Positions 19,578 through 30,421 of a stretch of DNA of 64,000 nt are shown piece after piece (the first letter of the stretch is position 1; every line of letters starts with the position of its first letter). The position numbers and the translations under genes were made by a program. The notes under the pieces were generated by a model that saw only the letters and a list, made by a program, of their open reading frames with translations, ran no database searches and was not told the origin of the DNA. This DNA comes from Photobacterium pectinilyticum. GTDB taxonomy: Bacteria > Pseudomonadota > Gammaproteobacteria > Enterobacterales > Vibrionaceae. The stretch covers positions 62,001 to 126,000 of the forward strand of contig NZ_JANEYT010000005.1 in assembly GCF_024357955.1 (NCBI RefSeq). Direction: 5' to 3'.

Positions 19578-22304
19578 ATGTTATCAAAACTACTGACCAA
19601 AGTTATCGGTAGCCGTAACGACCGCACACTGCGTCGTATGCGCAAAATTGTTGACCAGATCAACAAGCTTGAACCTCAATTCGAAAGCTTGCAGGACGAA
19701 GAACTAAAGGCCAAAACGGTTGAATTCCGCGAGCGTATTGAGCAAGGTGAAAGCCTTGACGAGCTACTACCTGAAGCCTTTGCTACCGTACGTGAAGCAT
19801 CCAATCGTGTGTTTGGTATGCGCCACTTCGACGTTCAGCTGATCGGTGGTATGGTACTGAATGCTTGCCAGATCGCGGAGATGCGTACTGGTGAAGGTAA
19901 GACCCTGACAGCGACCCTGCCAGCCTACCTCAATGCCCTGACCGGTAAAGGCGTGCACATTGTTACGGTGAATGACTACCTAGCTGCACGTGATGCTGAA
20001 ACCAACCGCGCTTTATTTGAATTCCTAGGTATGACGGTTGGCGTTAATGTGCCAAACATGCCGCCTCAGGCGAAGAAAGAAGCCTACGCAGCCGACATCC
20101 TATACGGCACAAACAACGAATTTGGTTTTGATTACCTGCGTGACAACATGGCGTTCCGCCCAGAAGACCGCGTACAGCGCGAGCGTTTCTTCGCGGTAGT
20201 CGATGAAGTCGACTCCATCCTTATCGATGAAGCCCGTACCCCGCTTATCATTTCTGGTCCAGCCGAAGATAGCTCGGAGCTATACACCAAGATCAATACT
20301 CTGATCCCACAGCTGGTGAAGCAGGATCAAGAAGACAGCGAAGAATACCGCGGTGAAGGCCACTACACGGTTGATGAGAAGTCGAAGCAGTCCCACCTTA
20401 CCGAAAACGGTCAGGAGTTTGTCGAAGACTTGCTTAAGCAACACGGCATGATGGAAGAGGGCGATACGCTTTACTCGCCAGCAAACATCAGCCTGCTGCA
20501 CCACGTTAATGCCGCATTGCGTGCCCATGTGCTGTTCGAGCGTGACGTTGACTACATTGTTAAAGATGATGAAGTGATCATCGTTGATGAGCACACCGGT
20601 CGTACCATGCCGGGCCGCCGCTGGTCTGAAGGTCTGCACCAGGCTGTTGAAGCCAAAGAAGGGGTGAAGATCCAAAACGAGAACCAGACGCTGGCGTCTA
20701 TCACGTTCCAGAACTACTTCCGTCTTTACTCCAAGCTGTCAGGCATGACAGGTACCGCTGATACCGAAGCATTCGAATTCCAGTCTATCTATGGTCTTGA
20801 AACGGTTGTGTTGCCAACCAACAAGCCGATGATCCGTGATGACATGGGTGATTTGGTTTACATGACCGAGCTAGAGAAATTTGCGGCGATCAGTGAAGAC
20901 ATCAAAGAGCGTGTCGAAAAAGGTCAGCCGGTGCTGGTTGGTACTGTTTCGATTGAAAAATCTGAATTGCTTTCTAACGCGCTGAAGAAGCAAGGTATCA
21001 AGCACGAAGTCTTGAATGCCAAGTTCCACGAGCGTGAAGCCGATATCGTTGCTCAGGCTGGTGCGCCTCGTGCGGTGACTATCGCAACCAACATGGCTGG
21101 TCGTGGTACGGATATCGTACTGGGTGGTTCATGGCAGAGCGAAGTGGCGAAGCTGGATAACCCAACAGACGATCAAATCGCCAAGATCAAAGCCGATTGG
21201 CAGCAGCTGCACGATGCCGTGCTGGCGTCTGGTGGTCTGCACATTATCGGTACCGAGCGCCATGAATCTCGCCGTATTGATAACCAGCTGCGTGGTCGTT
21301 CAGGTCGTCAGGGTGATGCCGGTTCATCGCGCTTCTATCTATCGATGGAAGATGGCCTGATGCGTATCTTCGCTTCGGATCGTGTTTCGAACATGATGAA
21401 GAAGCTGGGTATGGAAGAAGGCGAAGCGATTGAGCACCCATGGGTGACCAAGGCGATTGAAAACGCTCAGCGCAAGGTTGAAGGCCGTAACTTCGATATC
21501 CGTAAGCAGCTGCTTGAATTCGATGATGTGGCCAACGACCAGCGTAAGGTGGTTTACGAGCTGCGTGACGAGTTGATGAACGCTGAAGATATCAGCGAGA
21601 TGATCGAACAGAACCGCGAAGACGTGATCCAATCTGTTATCGATGGCTACATCCCGCCACAATCCCTGGAAGAAATGTGGGATATCCAAGGCCTAGAAGA
21701 GCGTCTGAAAGCCGATTACGATATGGAATTGCCTATCCAGGAGTGGCTGGACAGCGAAGAAAAACTGTACGAAGAAGCGCTGCGTGAGCGCATCGTAGAG
21801 CAAGCTGTTGAAATTTACCGTCATAAAGAAGACGTTGTGGGTGCGGAAGTGCTGCGTAACTTCGAGAAGACGGTAATGCTGCAAAACCTTGATACGCTGT
21901 GGAAAGAGCACTTGGCGGCAATGGATCACCTGCGCCAGGGTATCCACTTGCGTGGCTACGCCCAGAAAAACCCAAAACAGGAATACAAGCGTGAGTCGTT
22001 TGAACTGTTCGAAGGTATGCTGGAAAGCCTGAAATCTGACGTTATTGCGATTCTGAGCAAGGTACGTGTTCAGCAGCAGGAAGAGGTTGAGCGTGTTGAA
22101 GAAGAGCGCCGCCGCCAAGCTGAAGAGCTTGCTCGCCGTCAGCAATTCCAGCACCAGAATGCGGAAAACCAAATTGCTGACGAAAGCCAAGAAAGCGATG
22201 AAGCTGCACCATACCAACGCGAAGAACGCAAGGTAGGCCGTAACGAGTCTTGTCCATGTGGCTCTGGCAAGAAGTACAAGCAATGCCACGGTAAGATTAA
22301 CTAA
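19578..22304 (+). CDS. secA: Preprotein translocase ATPase SecA
   Basis: SecA drives preproteins through SecYEG. At 908 aa it is close to the E. coli length of 901. Walker A is MRTGEGKT (102-109), Walker [15 protein letters not shown], and helicase motifs [12 protein letters not shown] and [11 protein letters not shown] are present. The C-terminus is a charged coiled segment followed by the zinc-binding tail [13 protein letters not shown], which contacts SecB and lipids. It stands alone between a promoter and a terminator; the secM slot upstream is empty. Confidence 0.98.
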   Translation: MLSKLLTKVIGSRNDRTLRRMRKIVDQINKLEPQFESLQDEELKAKTVEFRERIEQGESLDELLPEAFATVREASNRVFGMRHFDVQLIGGMVLNACQIAEMRTGEGKTLTATLPAYLNALTGKGVHIVTVNDYLAARDAETNRALFEFLGMTVGVNVPNMPPQAKKEAYAADILYGTNNEFGFDYLRDNMAFRPEDRVQRERFFAVVDEVDSILIDEARTPLIISGPAEDSSELYTKINTLIPQLVKQDQEDSEEYRGEGHYTVDEKSKQSHLTENGQEFVEDLLKQHGMMEEGDTLYSPANISLLHHVNAALRAHVLFERDVDYIVKDDEVIIVDEHTGRTMPGRRWSEGLHQAVEAKEGVKIQNENQTLASITFQNYFRLYSKLSGMTGTADTEAFEFQSIYGLETVVLPTNKPMIRDDMGDLVYMTELEKFAAISEDIKERVEKGQPVLVGTVSIEKSELLSNALKKQGIKHEVLNAKFHEREADIVAQAGAPRAVTIATNMAGRGTDIVLGGSWQSEVAKLDNPTDDQIAKIKADWQQLHDAVLASGGLHIIGTERHESRRIDNQLRGRSGRQGDAGSSRFYLSMEDGLMRIFASDRVSNMMKKLGMEEGEAIEHPWVTKAIENAQRKVEGRNFDIRKQLLEFDDVANDQRKVVYELRDELMNAEDISEMIEQNREDVIQSVIDGYIPPQSLEEMWDIQGLEERLKADYDMELPIQEWLDSEEKLYEEALRERIVEQAVEIYRHKEDVVGAEVLRNFEKTVMLQNLDTLWKEHLAAMDHLRQGIHLRGYAQKNPKQEYKRESFELFEGMLESLKSDVIAILSKVRVQQQEEVERVEEERRRQAEELARRQQFQHQNAENQIADESQESDEAAPYQREERKVGRNESCPCGSGKKYKQCHGKIN

Positions 22305-22324
22305 CCGGGTTGCTTAACTCATAC

Positions 22325-22350
22325 AAAAGGCCGCTTTGCGGCCTTTTTCT
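22325..22350 (+). terminator. secA terminator
   Basis: AAAGGCCGC, TTT loop, GCGGCCTTTTT immediately after secA; a classic intrinsic terminator. Confidence 0.92.
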
Positions 22351-22405
22351 TATGCTTCACTTAATAAAGAGATCTGATGATCAGGCAATGAGAGAGTAAA
22401 CGGCT

Positions 22406-22819
22406 TTGGAAAAGAAACAGGTGTGGATATCGGCAGGGATCATTCTTAATGCCGAACAAGATAAAGTATTCATAACCCAGCGTGCTGCTAAGACCCATAA
22501 GGGCGGTTTTTGGGAGTTTGCCGGCGGCAAGGTCGAAGCAGGCGAAACGGCCGAGCAGGCGGTTGTTAGGGAGCTGTATGAGGAAGTCGGCATACAGGCG
22601 ACTACGCTGGAACACTTCATGGCGTTGGTGCATGACTACCCGGAGAAGTCGTTGAAGTTCGATTTCTTTTTGGTACGTGCATTTGAAGGCAAGGCGTTCG
22701 GCAAAGAAGGCCAGCCAAGTGAATGGGTTCGGTTGGATGAGTTGGTCAAATATGCCTTCCCTGAAGCCAATGACGTCGTGCTCGAGAAGTTGATGGGACT
22801 TTGCGAGGCTAGTGGCTGA
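22406..22819 (+). CDS. mutT: 8-oxo-dGTP diphosphatase MutT (Nudix hydrolase)
   Basis: MutT removes 8-oxo-dGTP from the nucleotide pool and prevents A:T to C:G transversions. It has 137 aa with a complete Nudix box (GGKVEAGETAEQAVVREL followed by YEEVGI, about residues 37-60). The start is a TTG at 22406: an in-frame stop lies three codons upstream, there is no ATG before the domain, and AGAGAG at 22391-22396 fits as the ribosome-binding site. It follows secA as in E. coli. Confidence 0.92.
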   Translation: MEKKQVWISAGIILNAEQDKVFITQRAAKTHKGGFWEFAGGKVEAGETAEQAVVRELYEEVGIQATTLEHFMALVHDYPEKSLKFDFFLVRAFEGKAFGKEGQPSEWVRLDELVKYAFPEANDVVLEKLMGLCEASG

Positions 22820-22845
22820 AGGCGATCGGCCAGTGAGCTCTATAT

Positions 22846-22882
22846 AAAAGGGTGGCTTATCAAAAGTAAGCCACCCTTTTTT
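22846..22882. terminator. Bidirectional terminator between mutT and yacG
   Basis: AAAAGGGTGGCTTA pairs with TAAGCCACCCTTTT, with A-rich and T-rich flanks, between convergent genes. It probably serves both mutT (+) and the pil-coaE-yacG transcript (-). Confidence 0.9.
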
Positions 22883-22940
22883 AATCAGTGAGTAATGCTT
22901 CTATAGGCTCTTCCTCTAGCCCATAGCCCCTCGCCAGACA

Positions 22941-23159
22941 TCAATATCCCATATCTTCCGACCAACCGTCGGAATCAGACATATCCGGTGCACCTGGGAT
23001 CGCTTTCTCTTCTTCAGCCCACTCGCCCAAGTCGATCAGCTGGCAGCGTTTGCAGCAGAACGGGCGGTACGGGCTATGCTCTCCCCACACAACATCAGTT
23101 TGGCAGGTCGGGCATTTCACCACGGTGATCGGTGTGGCTGGTGTGTTGGATTGCGTCAC
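22941..23159 (-). CDS. yacG: DNA gyrase inhibitor / zinc protein YacG
   Basis: YacG is a small zinc-ribbon protein that in E. coli binds GyrB and inhibits gyrase. The 72 aa frame has the four cysteines as CPTC (near residue 16) and CCKRC (near 36), then DLGEWA and an acidic tail, all typical. It is the last gene of the minus-strand block, 8 nt after zapD, in the conserved order coaE-zapD-yacG-mutT (mutT convergent). Confidence 0.93.
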   Translation of the reverse strand: MTQSNTPATPITVVKCPTCQTDVVWGEHSPYRPFCCKRCQLIDLGEWAEEEKAIPGAPDMSDSDGWSEDMGY

Positions 23160-23167
23160 TTGTTACC

Positions 23168-23905
23168 TCAGCAAATCGCTAGTTTAAATTCAATCGTCTC
23201 GGCAATACCGGCACCTTCTTCAAATGGCATGAAGCGGATGGCAAACCGGCTGCGATGTCCCGATATCATAGGGTAGACACCATGGCTAGGGCAAATATCA
23301 AGTCGGATCAGGCTGGCTTCATCCGTATCATGCTGGAAGAAACCGCCACGTGCGACCTGGTTTTGGAACTGGCCGCTTTCTCGTACCAGCTTGAGCCAAA
23401 GGTTTAGGGCAATACTTAGCTCTTTGATTTGTAAGAGCCAGTTGCCCAGATCGCTCTGTTTGTGAGCAAGCGGCAAATGCAGCCAGTGGTGTAGGGCCGG
23501 TAAATCAAAGCAGCAGCTGCCTCCCGGGATCGACAGGCGTTGTTTGATCCCGCCGAGGAAGCGGTCTTCGCGCAGGGCTTGGCCCAGGCGATTGGCGGTC
23601 AACAACTGGTGTTGGGCCTGCTCCAATTGATCGAGCAGGGCCAGCAGGGCGGTTTGATCCACCCCGTCAATGTTGAGCCAGTGCTTGAGTCGTCCGCGTT
23701 GCTTGTCCAGATCTTTAGCGAGCTCTGCCTTGAGCTGGATCTGGTCGAGAATTTCCAGCAAATCAAACAGAGCGCGAAAAAATAGCTGATGCTGCCATGG
23801 ATCGGTGAGATCGCTAGCATGGTGCATCTGACGGATCAGGTACTCCAAGCGAAGGTAAATTCGTACCTTTTCGTTTAACGGGTGTTCAAAGCGGTTTACT
23901 TGCAT
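23168..23905 (-). CDS. zapD: Z-ring associated protein ZapD
   Basis: ZapD (formerly YacF) cross-links FtsZ filaments through the FtsZ C-terminal peptide, which is also encoded in this window. It has 245 aa and begins with the family's FEHPLNEKVRIYLRLEYL stretch. It is all-helical at the N-terminus with a beta-rich C-terminal part, as in known ZapD structures. It sits between coaE (19 nt gap) and yacG (8 nt gap) on the same strand. Confidence 0.94.
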   Translation of the reverse strand: MQVNRFEHPLNEKVRIYLRLEYLIRQMHHASDLTDPWQHQLFFRALFDLLEILDQIQLKAELAKDLDKQRGRLKHWLNIDGVDQTALLALLDQLEQAQHQLLTANRLGQALREDRFLGGIKQRLSIPGGSCCFDLPALHHWLHLPLAHKQSDLGNWLLQIKELSIALNLWLKLVRESGQFQNQVARGGFFQHDTDEASLIRLDICPSHGVYPMISGHRSRFAIRFMPFEEGAGIAETIEFKLAIC

Positions 23906-23924
23906 ATCAACCTACCCAAATTAG

Positions 23925-24545
23925 TTAGCACTGCGGTGTATTGTTTTGCTGGCGGCTCAGCGCCAGGTATTCTTGGTGCAGTTTGGCCACTTGCTGCTCG
24001 AGGTTGTCACCATTGCCATTATTGCAGATCACATCGTCGGCAGCAGCAAGGCGCTGTTCACGGCTGGCCTGAGAAGCAAGAATGCGGCGAACCTGATCGG
24101 CAGGGACATTGTCCCGCTGCTGGGTCCGGGCAACCTGGATCGCTTCATCGACATCGACCACCAACAGGCGATCGGTCATTGCCTGAAGGTTATTTTCTAC
24201 CATAAGCGGGACAACCAGCAAGCAATACGGTGATTGGGTGGCCGCGATATCCTGCTGCATCTTTTTCCTGATCATCGGATGCAATAATTGGTTAAGCCAC
24301 TCTTTTAATTGACTATCACTGAAGATGGCTTCACGCAGCTTACTGCGATTGAGCGACCCATCTGTCAGTAAGATGTCAGAACCCAACCTCTCCACAATGG
24401 CCTGCAAGCCAGCACTGCCGGGCTCAACCACTTCGCGGGCAACGATATCGGCATCGATGATATCAATGTGCTGGGCGGCAAATAAATTAGCGATAGTTGT
24501 TTTGCCGCTACCGATCCCGCCAGTTAATCCGATTACAAGAGACAT
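23925..24545 (-). CDS. coaE: Dephospho-CoA kinase CoaE
   Basis: CoaE phosphorylates dephospho-CoA in the last step of coenzyme A synthesis. The 206 aa protein starts with the P-loop GLTGGIGSGKTT (about 6-17), followed by DADIVAREVVEPG and the LID region with basic residues (RTQQRDN). It is 3 nt downstream of pilD. The link between a pilus peptidase and coaE is conserved in many gammaproteobacteria. Confidence 0.96.
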   Translation of the reverse strand: MSLVIGLTGGIGSGKTTIANLFAAQHIDIIDADIVAREVVEPGSAGLQAIVERLGSDILLTDGSLNRSKLREAIFSDSQLKEWLNQLLHPMIRKKMQQDIAATQSPYCLLVVPLMVENNLQAMTDRLLVVDVDEAIQVARTQQRDNVPADQVRRILASQASREQRLAAADDVICNNGNGDNLEQQVAKLHQEYLALSRQQNNTPQC

Positions 24546-24548
24546 ACA

Positions 24549-25418
24549 TTAAAGCCCTAGGTAGGAGGTTAGATACCAATTGAGCAACGGCTCGCCCCAC
24601 AGCATCGCCACCCAGCCGGCAGTCGCCAGATAAGGGCCGAACGAAAAAGGTTGTTGGCCGTCTGCCTGTTGGCGGCGCAGCATGATAATGCCGCAGATAG
24701 CACCGACCAGAGAGGAAAACAGCACGACAAACGGCAGTAACTGCCAACCCAGCCAAGCGCCGAGCGCAGCCAGAAGTTTGAAGTCACCGTATCCCATGCC
24801 TTCTTTACCGGTTAGTAACTTGAAGGCCCAGTACAAGCTCCATAGTGATAGGTAGCCAGCCATGGCACCAATAATGGCATCTCGCAGGCTGACCGGGGAG
24901 ATCCCCAGTAGCGACAGCATCAAGCCAGCCCACATTAGCGGCAGGGTGATTTGATCCGGCAGTAACATCTTGTCGATGTCGATAAAGGTCAGGGCGATAA
25001 GCGCAAAGCTGAATAAAATGACCGCCAGTGACCACGTCGAAGGTGGTAGGTAGAGAGCGACAGTGGTACTTACGGCGGCGGTCAACACTTCGATGGCCGG
25101 ATAACGGGCACTGATACTGGCTTTGCAGTGGCGGCACTTACCTTTAAGCAGCAGCCAGCTGATCACCGGAATGTTATCCCACATGCTGATCTGTTGCTGG
25201 CAGTGAGGGCAACGTGAACGCGGGACACTGAGGTTAAAGGTACTGGTGTCTTGCTGCGGGCCAAGCTCAGGAAAATACTCGATGCAGTCAGCTCTCCATT
25301 GGCGTTCCATCATAATTGGCAGGCGGTGGATCACCACGTTGAGGAAACTACCAATTAGCAATCCGAAAATTGCCGCAAAAACAGGAAATAACCAAGGATA
25401 TACAGACAGCAGCGTCAT
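24549..25418 (-). CDS. pilD: Type IV prepilin peptidase / N-methyltransferase PilD
   Basis: PilD cleaves the leader of type IV pilins and type II secretion pseudopilins and methylates the new N-terminal Phe, in the inner membrane. The 289 aa protein has an N-terminal helix, a cytoplasmic zinc domain with two CxxC pairs (CPHC, CRHC), then several helices carrying the two catalytic aspartates in FIDIDKMLLPD and GYGDFKLLA. The 141-bp gap before it, after pilC, is the largest in the pil block. Confidence 0.96.
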   Translation of the reverse strand: MTLLSVYPWLFPVFAAIFGLLIGSFLNVVIHRLPIMMERQWRADCIEYFPELGPQQDTSTFNLSVPRSRCPHCQQQISMWDNIPVISWLLLKGKCRHCKASISARYPAIEVLTAAVSTTVALYLPPSTWSLAVILFSFALIALTFIDIDKMLLPDQITLPLMWAGLMLSLLGISPVSLRDAIIGAMAGYLSLWSLYWAFKLLTGKEGMGYGDFKLLAALGAWLGWQLLPFVVLFSSLVGAICGIIMLRRQQADGQQPFSFGPYLATAGWVAMLWGEPLLNWYLTSYLGL

Positions 25419-25559
25419 GAAAAAACTCTCATATTACTCAATGGGGATATTGTAGGGGAATCGTGCCGGAGGATAAAGGCAGATCCTAGGAAAAGCGGTT
25501 GCTAAAACCTTGAAGACCATAGCCAAGAAGACCATGGCCTAGGCCCTCGCACCTTACGT

Positions 25560-26780
25560 CTAGCCAACCACACTCATCAGCTTGAACACTGGCATATACA
25601 TAGCAACCAGTAGCCCGCCGATGACCCCGCCGAGGAACAGGATAATCAGCGGCTCTAGAATTTTACCCAGATTATCGACCGTATTGTCGACATCGCTTTC
25701 GTAGGTGAAGGCAATCTTGTTAAGCATGTCATCAATAGAGCCTGACTCTTCGCCGATCATTACCATTTGTAGCATCAGCTCGGGAAAAACTTCGCTGTGG
25801 CGCAGGGCGAGGTGAAGCGGCATACCAGCAGCCGTATTGCTGTGCGCGCCTTCAATAGCTTGCTCGATAAAGCGGTTGCCTGCGGTCTTGCCGGCAGCCT
25901 CTATACCTGACAGTAGCGGGATCCCCGAAGAGAAGGTGGTGGCAAGGGTGCGGGCGAAACGGGCAATTGCGGCTTTGAGCATGATAGGCCCGACAATAGG
26001 AAAGACGAGCAGGGCTCGATGGACCCGAAGTTTATTTTTGTCTGACCTACGGTAGGCCATGACGGCAAGTATGGAGACGGCCAGTAAGCCCAGTGCAAGG
26101 AGGGGGCCGTCGCTAAGCAAGAAGTTAGACACATCAATGATTTTCTGGGTGAGCCACGGCAGTTCAGCGCCAAATCCTTTGAAAATATTAGCAAATTGCG
26201 GGATCACGAAGATCAGCATCAACAAGGTAACAAGGATGGCGGTAATCGTGACCATGATGGGGTAAATCATCGCCTTGATGACCTTTTTGCGCATGGCTTC
26301 GCTTTTTTCCCGGTAGGTCGCAAGACGTTCAAAGGCTTGTGCTAAATGGCCAGTTTGCTCGCCAGTGGCGACGAGATCGCAATAGAAGTTATCGAACAAC
26401 GGCGAGCTGGTATTCAAGGCTCTGGCCAGACTTAAGCCAGCTTCGACCTGATTGCTGACCATCGTTAGCGTGGCTCTGGCTTCGGCTTTGTTGTGGCTAT
26501 GAGCAATCAGCTTGAGCGCCTGCACCACCGGGACACCAGAGTTGACGATAGTTGCCAGTTGGCGGGTGATGGCGGTGACATCTTTAGAGGTAAACTGGTT
26601 GCGCCGCTTGCTCAGCGTCGAGGGCTTGTAGCGTTTGATTTTCTTAGCCTGGATTTGTTGCTCATTGAGCTTGGCCCGGATTTCTTGCTCTTGGTAGCCA
26701 ACCATGATGCCGGATAGGCGCTTACCGGTAGGGTTGATCCCGCGCCAGCGGTAATAGCGTATTTTTCTTTCCTGAGCCAT
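25560..26780 (-). CDS. pilC: Type IV pilus inner-membrane platform protein PilC
   Basis: PilC is the polytopic platform that couples the PilB motor to pilin assembly. The 406 aa protein has two repeated GspF/PilC domains (about 70-190 and 275-395), each with the usual helices, and motifs such as ATGEQTGHLAQAFERLA and MIGEESGSIDDMLNKIA. The start at 26780 has a good ribosome-binding sequence (AAGGACTCCCC region). It is downstream of pilB by 75 nt. Confidence 0.95.
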   Translation of the reverse strand: MAQERKIRYYRWRGINPTGKRLSGIMVGYQEQEIRAKLNEQQIQAKKIKRYKPSTLSKRRNQFTSKDVTAITRQLATIVNSGVPVVQALKLIAHSHNKAEARATLTMVSNQVEAGLSLARALNTSSPLFDNFYCDLVATGEQTGHLAQAFERLATYREKSEAMRKKVIKAMIYPIMVTITAILVTLLMLIFVIPQFANIFKGFGAELPWLTQKIIDVSNFLLSDGPLLALGLLAVSILAVMAYRRSDKNKLRVHRALLVFPIVGPIMLKAAIARFARTLATTFSSGIPLLSGIEAAGKTAGNRFIEQAIEGAHSNTAAGMPLHLALRHSEVFPELMLQMVMIGEESGSIDDMLNKIAFTYESDVDNTVDNLGKILEPLIILFLGGVIGGLLVAMYMPVFKLMSVVG

Positions 26781-26855
26781 GGGGAGTCCTTATTTAGCTA
26801 GGTGTCCGTGTTCTTTTAAGGTGGTGCTATGTGAGCATGTGTAAGCCAGGTGGCT

Positions 26856-28556
26856 TTACACGAAATGGAGCACACGCTGCAGCTCAGCCAAGCTGGTGGT
26901 ACCTTGGCATAGTTTTTCGATACCGGCCTGTTTGAGGGTGATCATGCCTTGCTGGCAGGCGATGTCTTCGAGTTCTAACGTGCTGGCACCTTGCATCAGC
27001 GCTTGGGATAGCGGACGGGAAAAGGGCATGATTTCGTAAATGCCGACTCGGCCCAAATAGCCTTTGTTACAGTCATCACAACCGTTTGAGCTAGCCTTGA
27101 ACAGTTTGGCATTCGGCGGTATGTCGAGCTTGGCACACAGCAACGGGTCGATATCGTCCGGCTCCTTGCAATGCGGGCACAGCCTGCGTGCGAGGCGCTG
27201 GGCAATGATCAGGCTGAGCGATGAGGCCAAGTTGAAATCTTCGATCCCCATGTTGGTCAATCGGGTGATGGTTTCGGCGGCTGAGTTAGTATGCAAGGTG
27301 GAGAGTACGAGGTGGCCGGTCTGGGCAGCTTTGACCGCAATGCCACCGGTTTCGATATCACGAATTTCGCCGACCATGACCACATCCGGGTCTTGGCGTA
27401 GGAAGGCCCGCAGCGCTTCGGCAAAGCCCAAGCCGGTTGCGGGGTTGATCTGTACCTGGTTAATCCCCGGCAGGTTGATCTCGACCGGATCTTCGGCGGT
27501 GGAAATATTGCGTGCTTCGGTATTAAGGATCCGCAACCCGGCATACAGTGATACGGTTTTGCCGCTACCGGTCGGGCCGGTCATCAGGATCATGCCCTGT
27601 GGCTGGTTCAATGCAGCAAGGTAGGCTTTTTTCTGACCGTCGTTGTAACCAAGCAGATCAATGTCGAGCTTGCTGCTGCTGGCATCGAGGATCCGCAATA
27701 CCACTTTTTCACCCCACATGGTGGGCAGGGTCGAGACCCGTAGATCAACCGAAACCGCCTCTGATAGTTTGAGCTTGATCCGGCCATCTTGCGGGATCCG
27801 CCGCTCGGCAATATCGAGCCGCGACATTACCTTGAGACGGGTTGAGAGTCGGCGCGACAGATTCGCTGGTGGGGTCGCATATTGGTGCAAAATCCCATCG
27901 CAACGAAAGCGGATCCGGAAAGTCTTTTCGTAGGGCTCGAAATGGATATCCGAGGCGTGTTTGCGCAGTGCATCGAGCAGGGTTTGGTTGATATAACGGG
28001 TCACCGGGGCGCTGTCGTTGCTGAGATCCGTGGTGTCATCGATCAGCTCGCCATCACTGAGATCGACCAGCTCGGTCAGCTCACTGTCGCTGATGCCGCG
28101 TTGTGGCGCGTGCTGCTCGGTGCCCTTGAGCTCGCTGCCGTAGACCCGGCGTATGGCTGCTTCAAGCTGTTTGTGTTCGAGTAACATTGGTTCGACATGC
28201 TTGCCGGTGGCAAAACGGAATTCATCGAGGGCATCGAGGTAGGTCGGATCGCACAGGCCGATAAACAGGGTATTGTCGGTGGCACTTAATGGCAGTACTC
28301 GGTGGCGCAGTATTAAGTCACGCAGGTTGAGAGTTTTGCAGCACTCGGCATAGTCGTACTGGTGGGCATCAACCAGCGCAACAGCAAAAATCACTTCCAG
28401 CTGACGGGCTAGGTCCTGACTGGTCATGATCCCCAGTCCAATCAAGGCAGCAGGTACAGACAGTTTTTCTGCCTGTACCTGATCGATCACCTGTTGCAAC
28501 TGCACCGGGCTGATTAGCTCAGCCTGGTGCAGAATAGAAGCGAGGTTGGTGTGCAT
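26856..28556 (-). CDS. pilB: Type IV pilus extension ATPase PilB
   Basis: PilB is the hexameric ATPase that powers pilus extension. I take the ATG at 28556, which overlaps the pilA stop as TAATG and gives an N-terminus (MHTNLASIL) resembling vibrio PilB; a GTG 15 nt upstream is possible. From this start it has 566 aa. The N-terminal GSPII_E domain is followed by Walker A TGPTGSGKT (326-334), the Asp box AEDPVE, Walker B DPDVVMVGEIRD and His-box HLVLSTLHTN. A tetracysteine zinc motif (CPHC...CDDC) lies near the C-terminus. Confidence 0.95.
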   Translation of the reverse strand: MHTNLASILHQAELISPVQLQQVIDQVQAEKLSVPAALIGLGIMTSQDLARQLEVIFAVALVDAHQYDYAECCKTLNLRDLILRHRVLPLSATDNTLFIGLCDPTYLDALDEFRFATGKHVEPMLLEHKQLEAAIRRVYGSELKGTEQHAPQRGISDSELTELVDLSDGELIDDTTDLSNDSAPVTRYINQTLLDALRKHASDIHFEPYEKTFRIRFRCDGILHQYATPPANLSRRLSTRLKVMSRLDIAERRIPQDGRIKLKLSEAVSVDLRVSTLPTMWGEKVVLRILDASSSKLDIDLLGYNDGQKKAYLAALNQPQGMILMTGPTGSGKTVSLYAGLRILNTEARNISTAEDPVEINLPGINQVQINPATGLGFAEALRAFLRQDPDVVMVGEIRDIETGGIAVKAAQTGHLVLSTLHTNSAAETITRLTNMGIEDFNLASSLSLIIAQRLARRLCPHCKEPDDIDPLLCAKLDIPPNAKLFKASSNGCDDCNKGYLGRVGIYEIMPFSRPLSQALMQGASTLELEDIACQQGMITLKQAGIEKLCQGTTSLAELQRVLHFV

Positions 28557-29002
28557 TAGCTTGCTGGGCACCAGTCTGTATTGCCATTACCTGTACATGT
28601 AGTCTCCCATACAACGCCATTAGTTGATAAAGTAGGGGTCAGTACAACAGTTGCTCCAACAGGAAGAGAGCCTTTTGCTACAGCTGTTGCTACTACGGTG
28701 CCAGTTGATGCTCCAAGTGTTGCCTGGGCCACTGTTGAATCAATAGTGAAATCGTCTGTAGCACTTTTCTGAAATTGTTGTTGGGCTGGAACACCACCAT
28801 TACCACTTGAACAGTCACTTTTACCATCAAGAAGACAGATTCCAACAGCGGTTTTAAATGCGGCAGTAGCACTTAGCATCTCACTGGCATGAGCTCGCTT
28901 GGTGTAATTTTGATAAGCAGGTACAGCAAACGCACTCAATACACCAATAATCGCCACCACTATCATCAATTCAATCAGCGTAAAGCCTTTTTGTCCTTTC
29001 AT
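28556..29002 (-). CDS. pilA: Type IV major pilin PilA
   Basis: This is a type IVa pilin precursor of 148 aa. The leader MKGQKG precedes the cleavage site before Phe7, followed by [20 protein letters not shown], which includes the Glu at mature position 5. Two cysteines near residue 60 and two near the C-terminus ([12 protein letters not shown]) can form the disulfide loops. An AAGGA ribosome-binding site precedes the ATG. It is the promoter-proximal gene of pilABCD. In vibrios this pilus serves chitin adherence and DNA uptake; that role is inferred here. Confidence 0.95.
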   Translation of the reverse strand: MKGQKGFTLIELMIVVAIIGVLSAFAVPAYQNYTKRAHASEMLSATAAFKTAVGICLLDGKSDCSSGNGGVPAQQQFQKSATDDFTIDSTVAQATLGASTGTVVATAVAKGSLPVGATVVLTPTLSTNGVVWETTCTGNGNTDWCPAS

Positions 29003-29249
29003 TGTTTTGTCCTTGTCTTGTAACCATCACTGTTTATGTGTAGCCAGCATACGCTTGATATTCATGGTGTTTTATTGCCTGCGAAAGGTTGCGGGAAATG
29101 GTTCTAATAAATGAGTGGGATCTTGCAATCTTTGCAGTAAACAATGCGAGTGACTTTGCGCTAGCACGGAGAGGGTAAAGAGGATGTAATGAATGAAAGT
29201 TTTTGATTTTATTGTCAATATGTAGGTTTTTGCTGCCAGTGACCCCAAA
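29003..29249. other. pilA upstream region, no gene
   Basis: About 250 bp between pilA and the nadC terminator should hold the pilA promoter (minus strand). I see no unambiguous sigma70 or sigma54 element. A short inverted repeat TGCAA-TCT-TTGCA lies at 29124-29136. A 72-codon minus-strand frame at 29034-29252 has no protein-like character and is left out. Confidence 0.5.
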
Positions 29250-29275
29250 CAAAAACAGGCTCCATTCGGAGCCTG
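29250..29275 (-). terminator. nadC terminator
   Basis: On the minus strand CAGGCTCC-GAAT-GGAGCCTG is followed by TTTTTGTTT; it lies 30 bp after the nadC stop. Confidence 0.9.
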
Positions 29276-29305
29276 CTCTGATATTCGCGTAAAGACTGAC
29301 TACGC

Positions 29306-30229
<924 letters not shown>

Positions 30230-30421
30230 TTAATCGGGGCGGGAGGCGCTCCCGGGTTACTGGTACTGATCATACCGCGATGCGAGGTGAGATCCTAGGA
30301 TAATCAGGCCCTAGGCTGAGCCGTCATAGGCGATGGGAAGGGCGAAAGCAAGAACAATAGCTTGACTCGCCGTTGGACTGTTAAACTCTGTTTGAGATAG
30401 CCCAGAGCCAAAGGATATAAA

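Noticed and set aside
21693-22289. 198-codon minus-strand frame in the secA 3' part
   Set aside because: Antisense shadow of a charged coiled region of SecA; no recognisable protein features.
29034-29252. 72-codon minus-strand frame upstream of pilA
   Set aside because: No ribosome-binding site or protein-like pattern, and it overlaps the promoter region expected for pilA.
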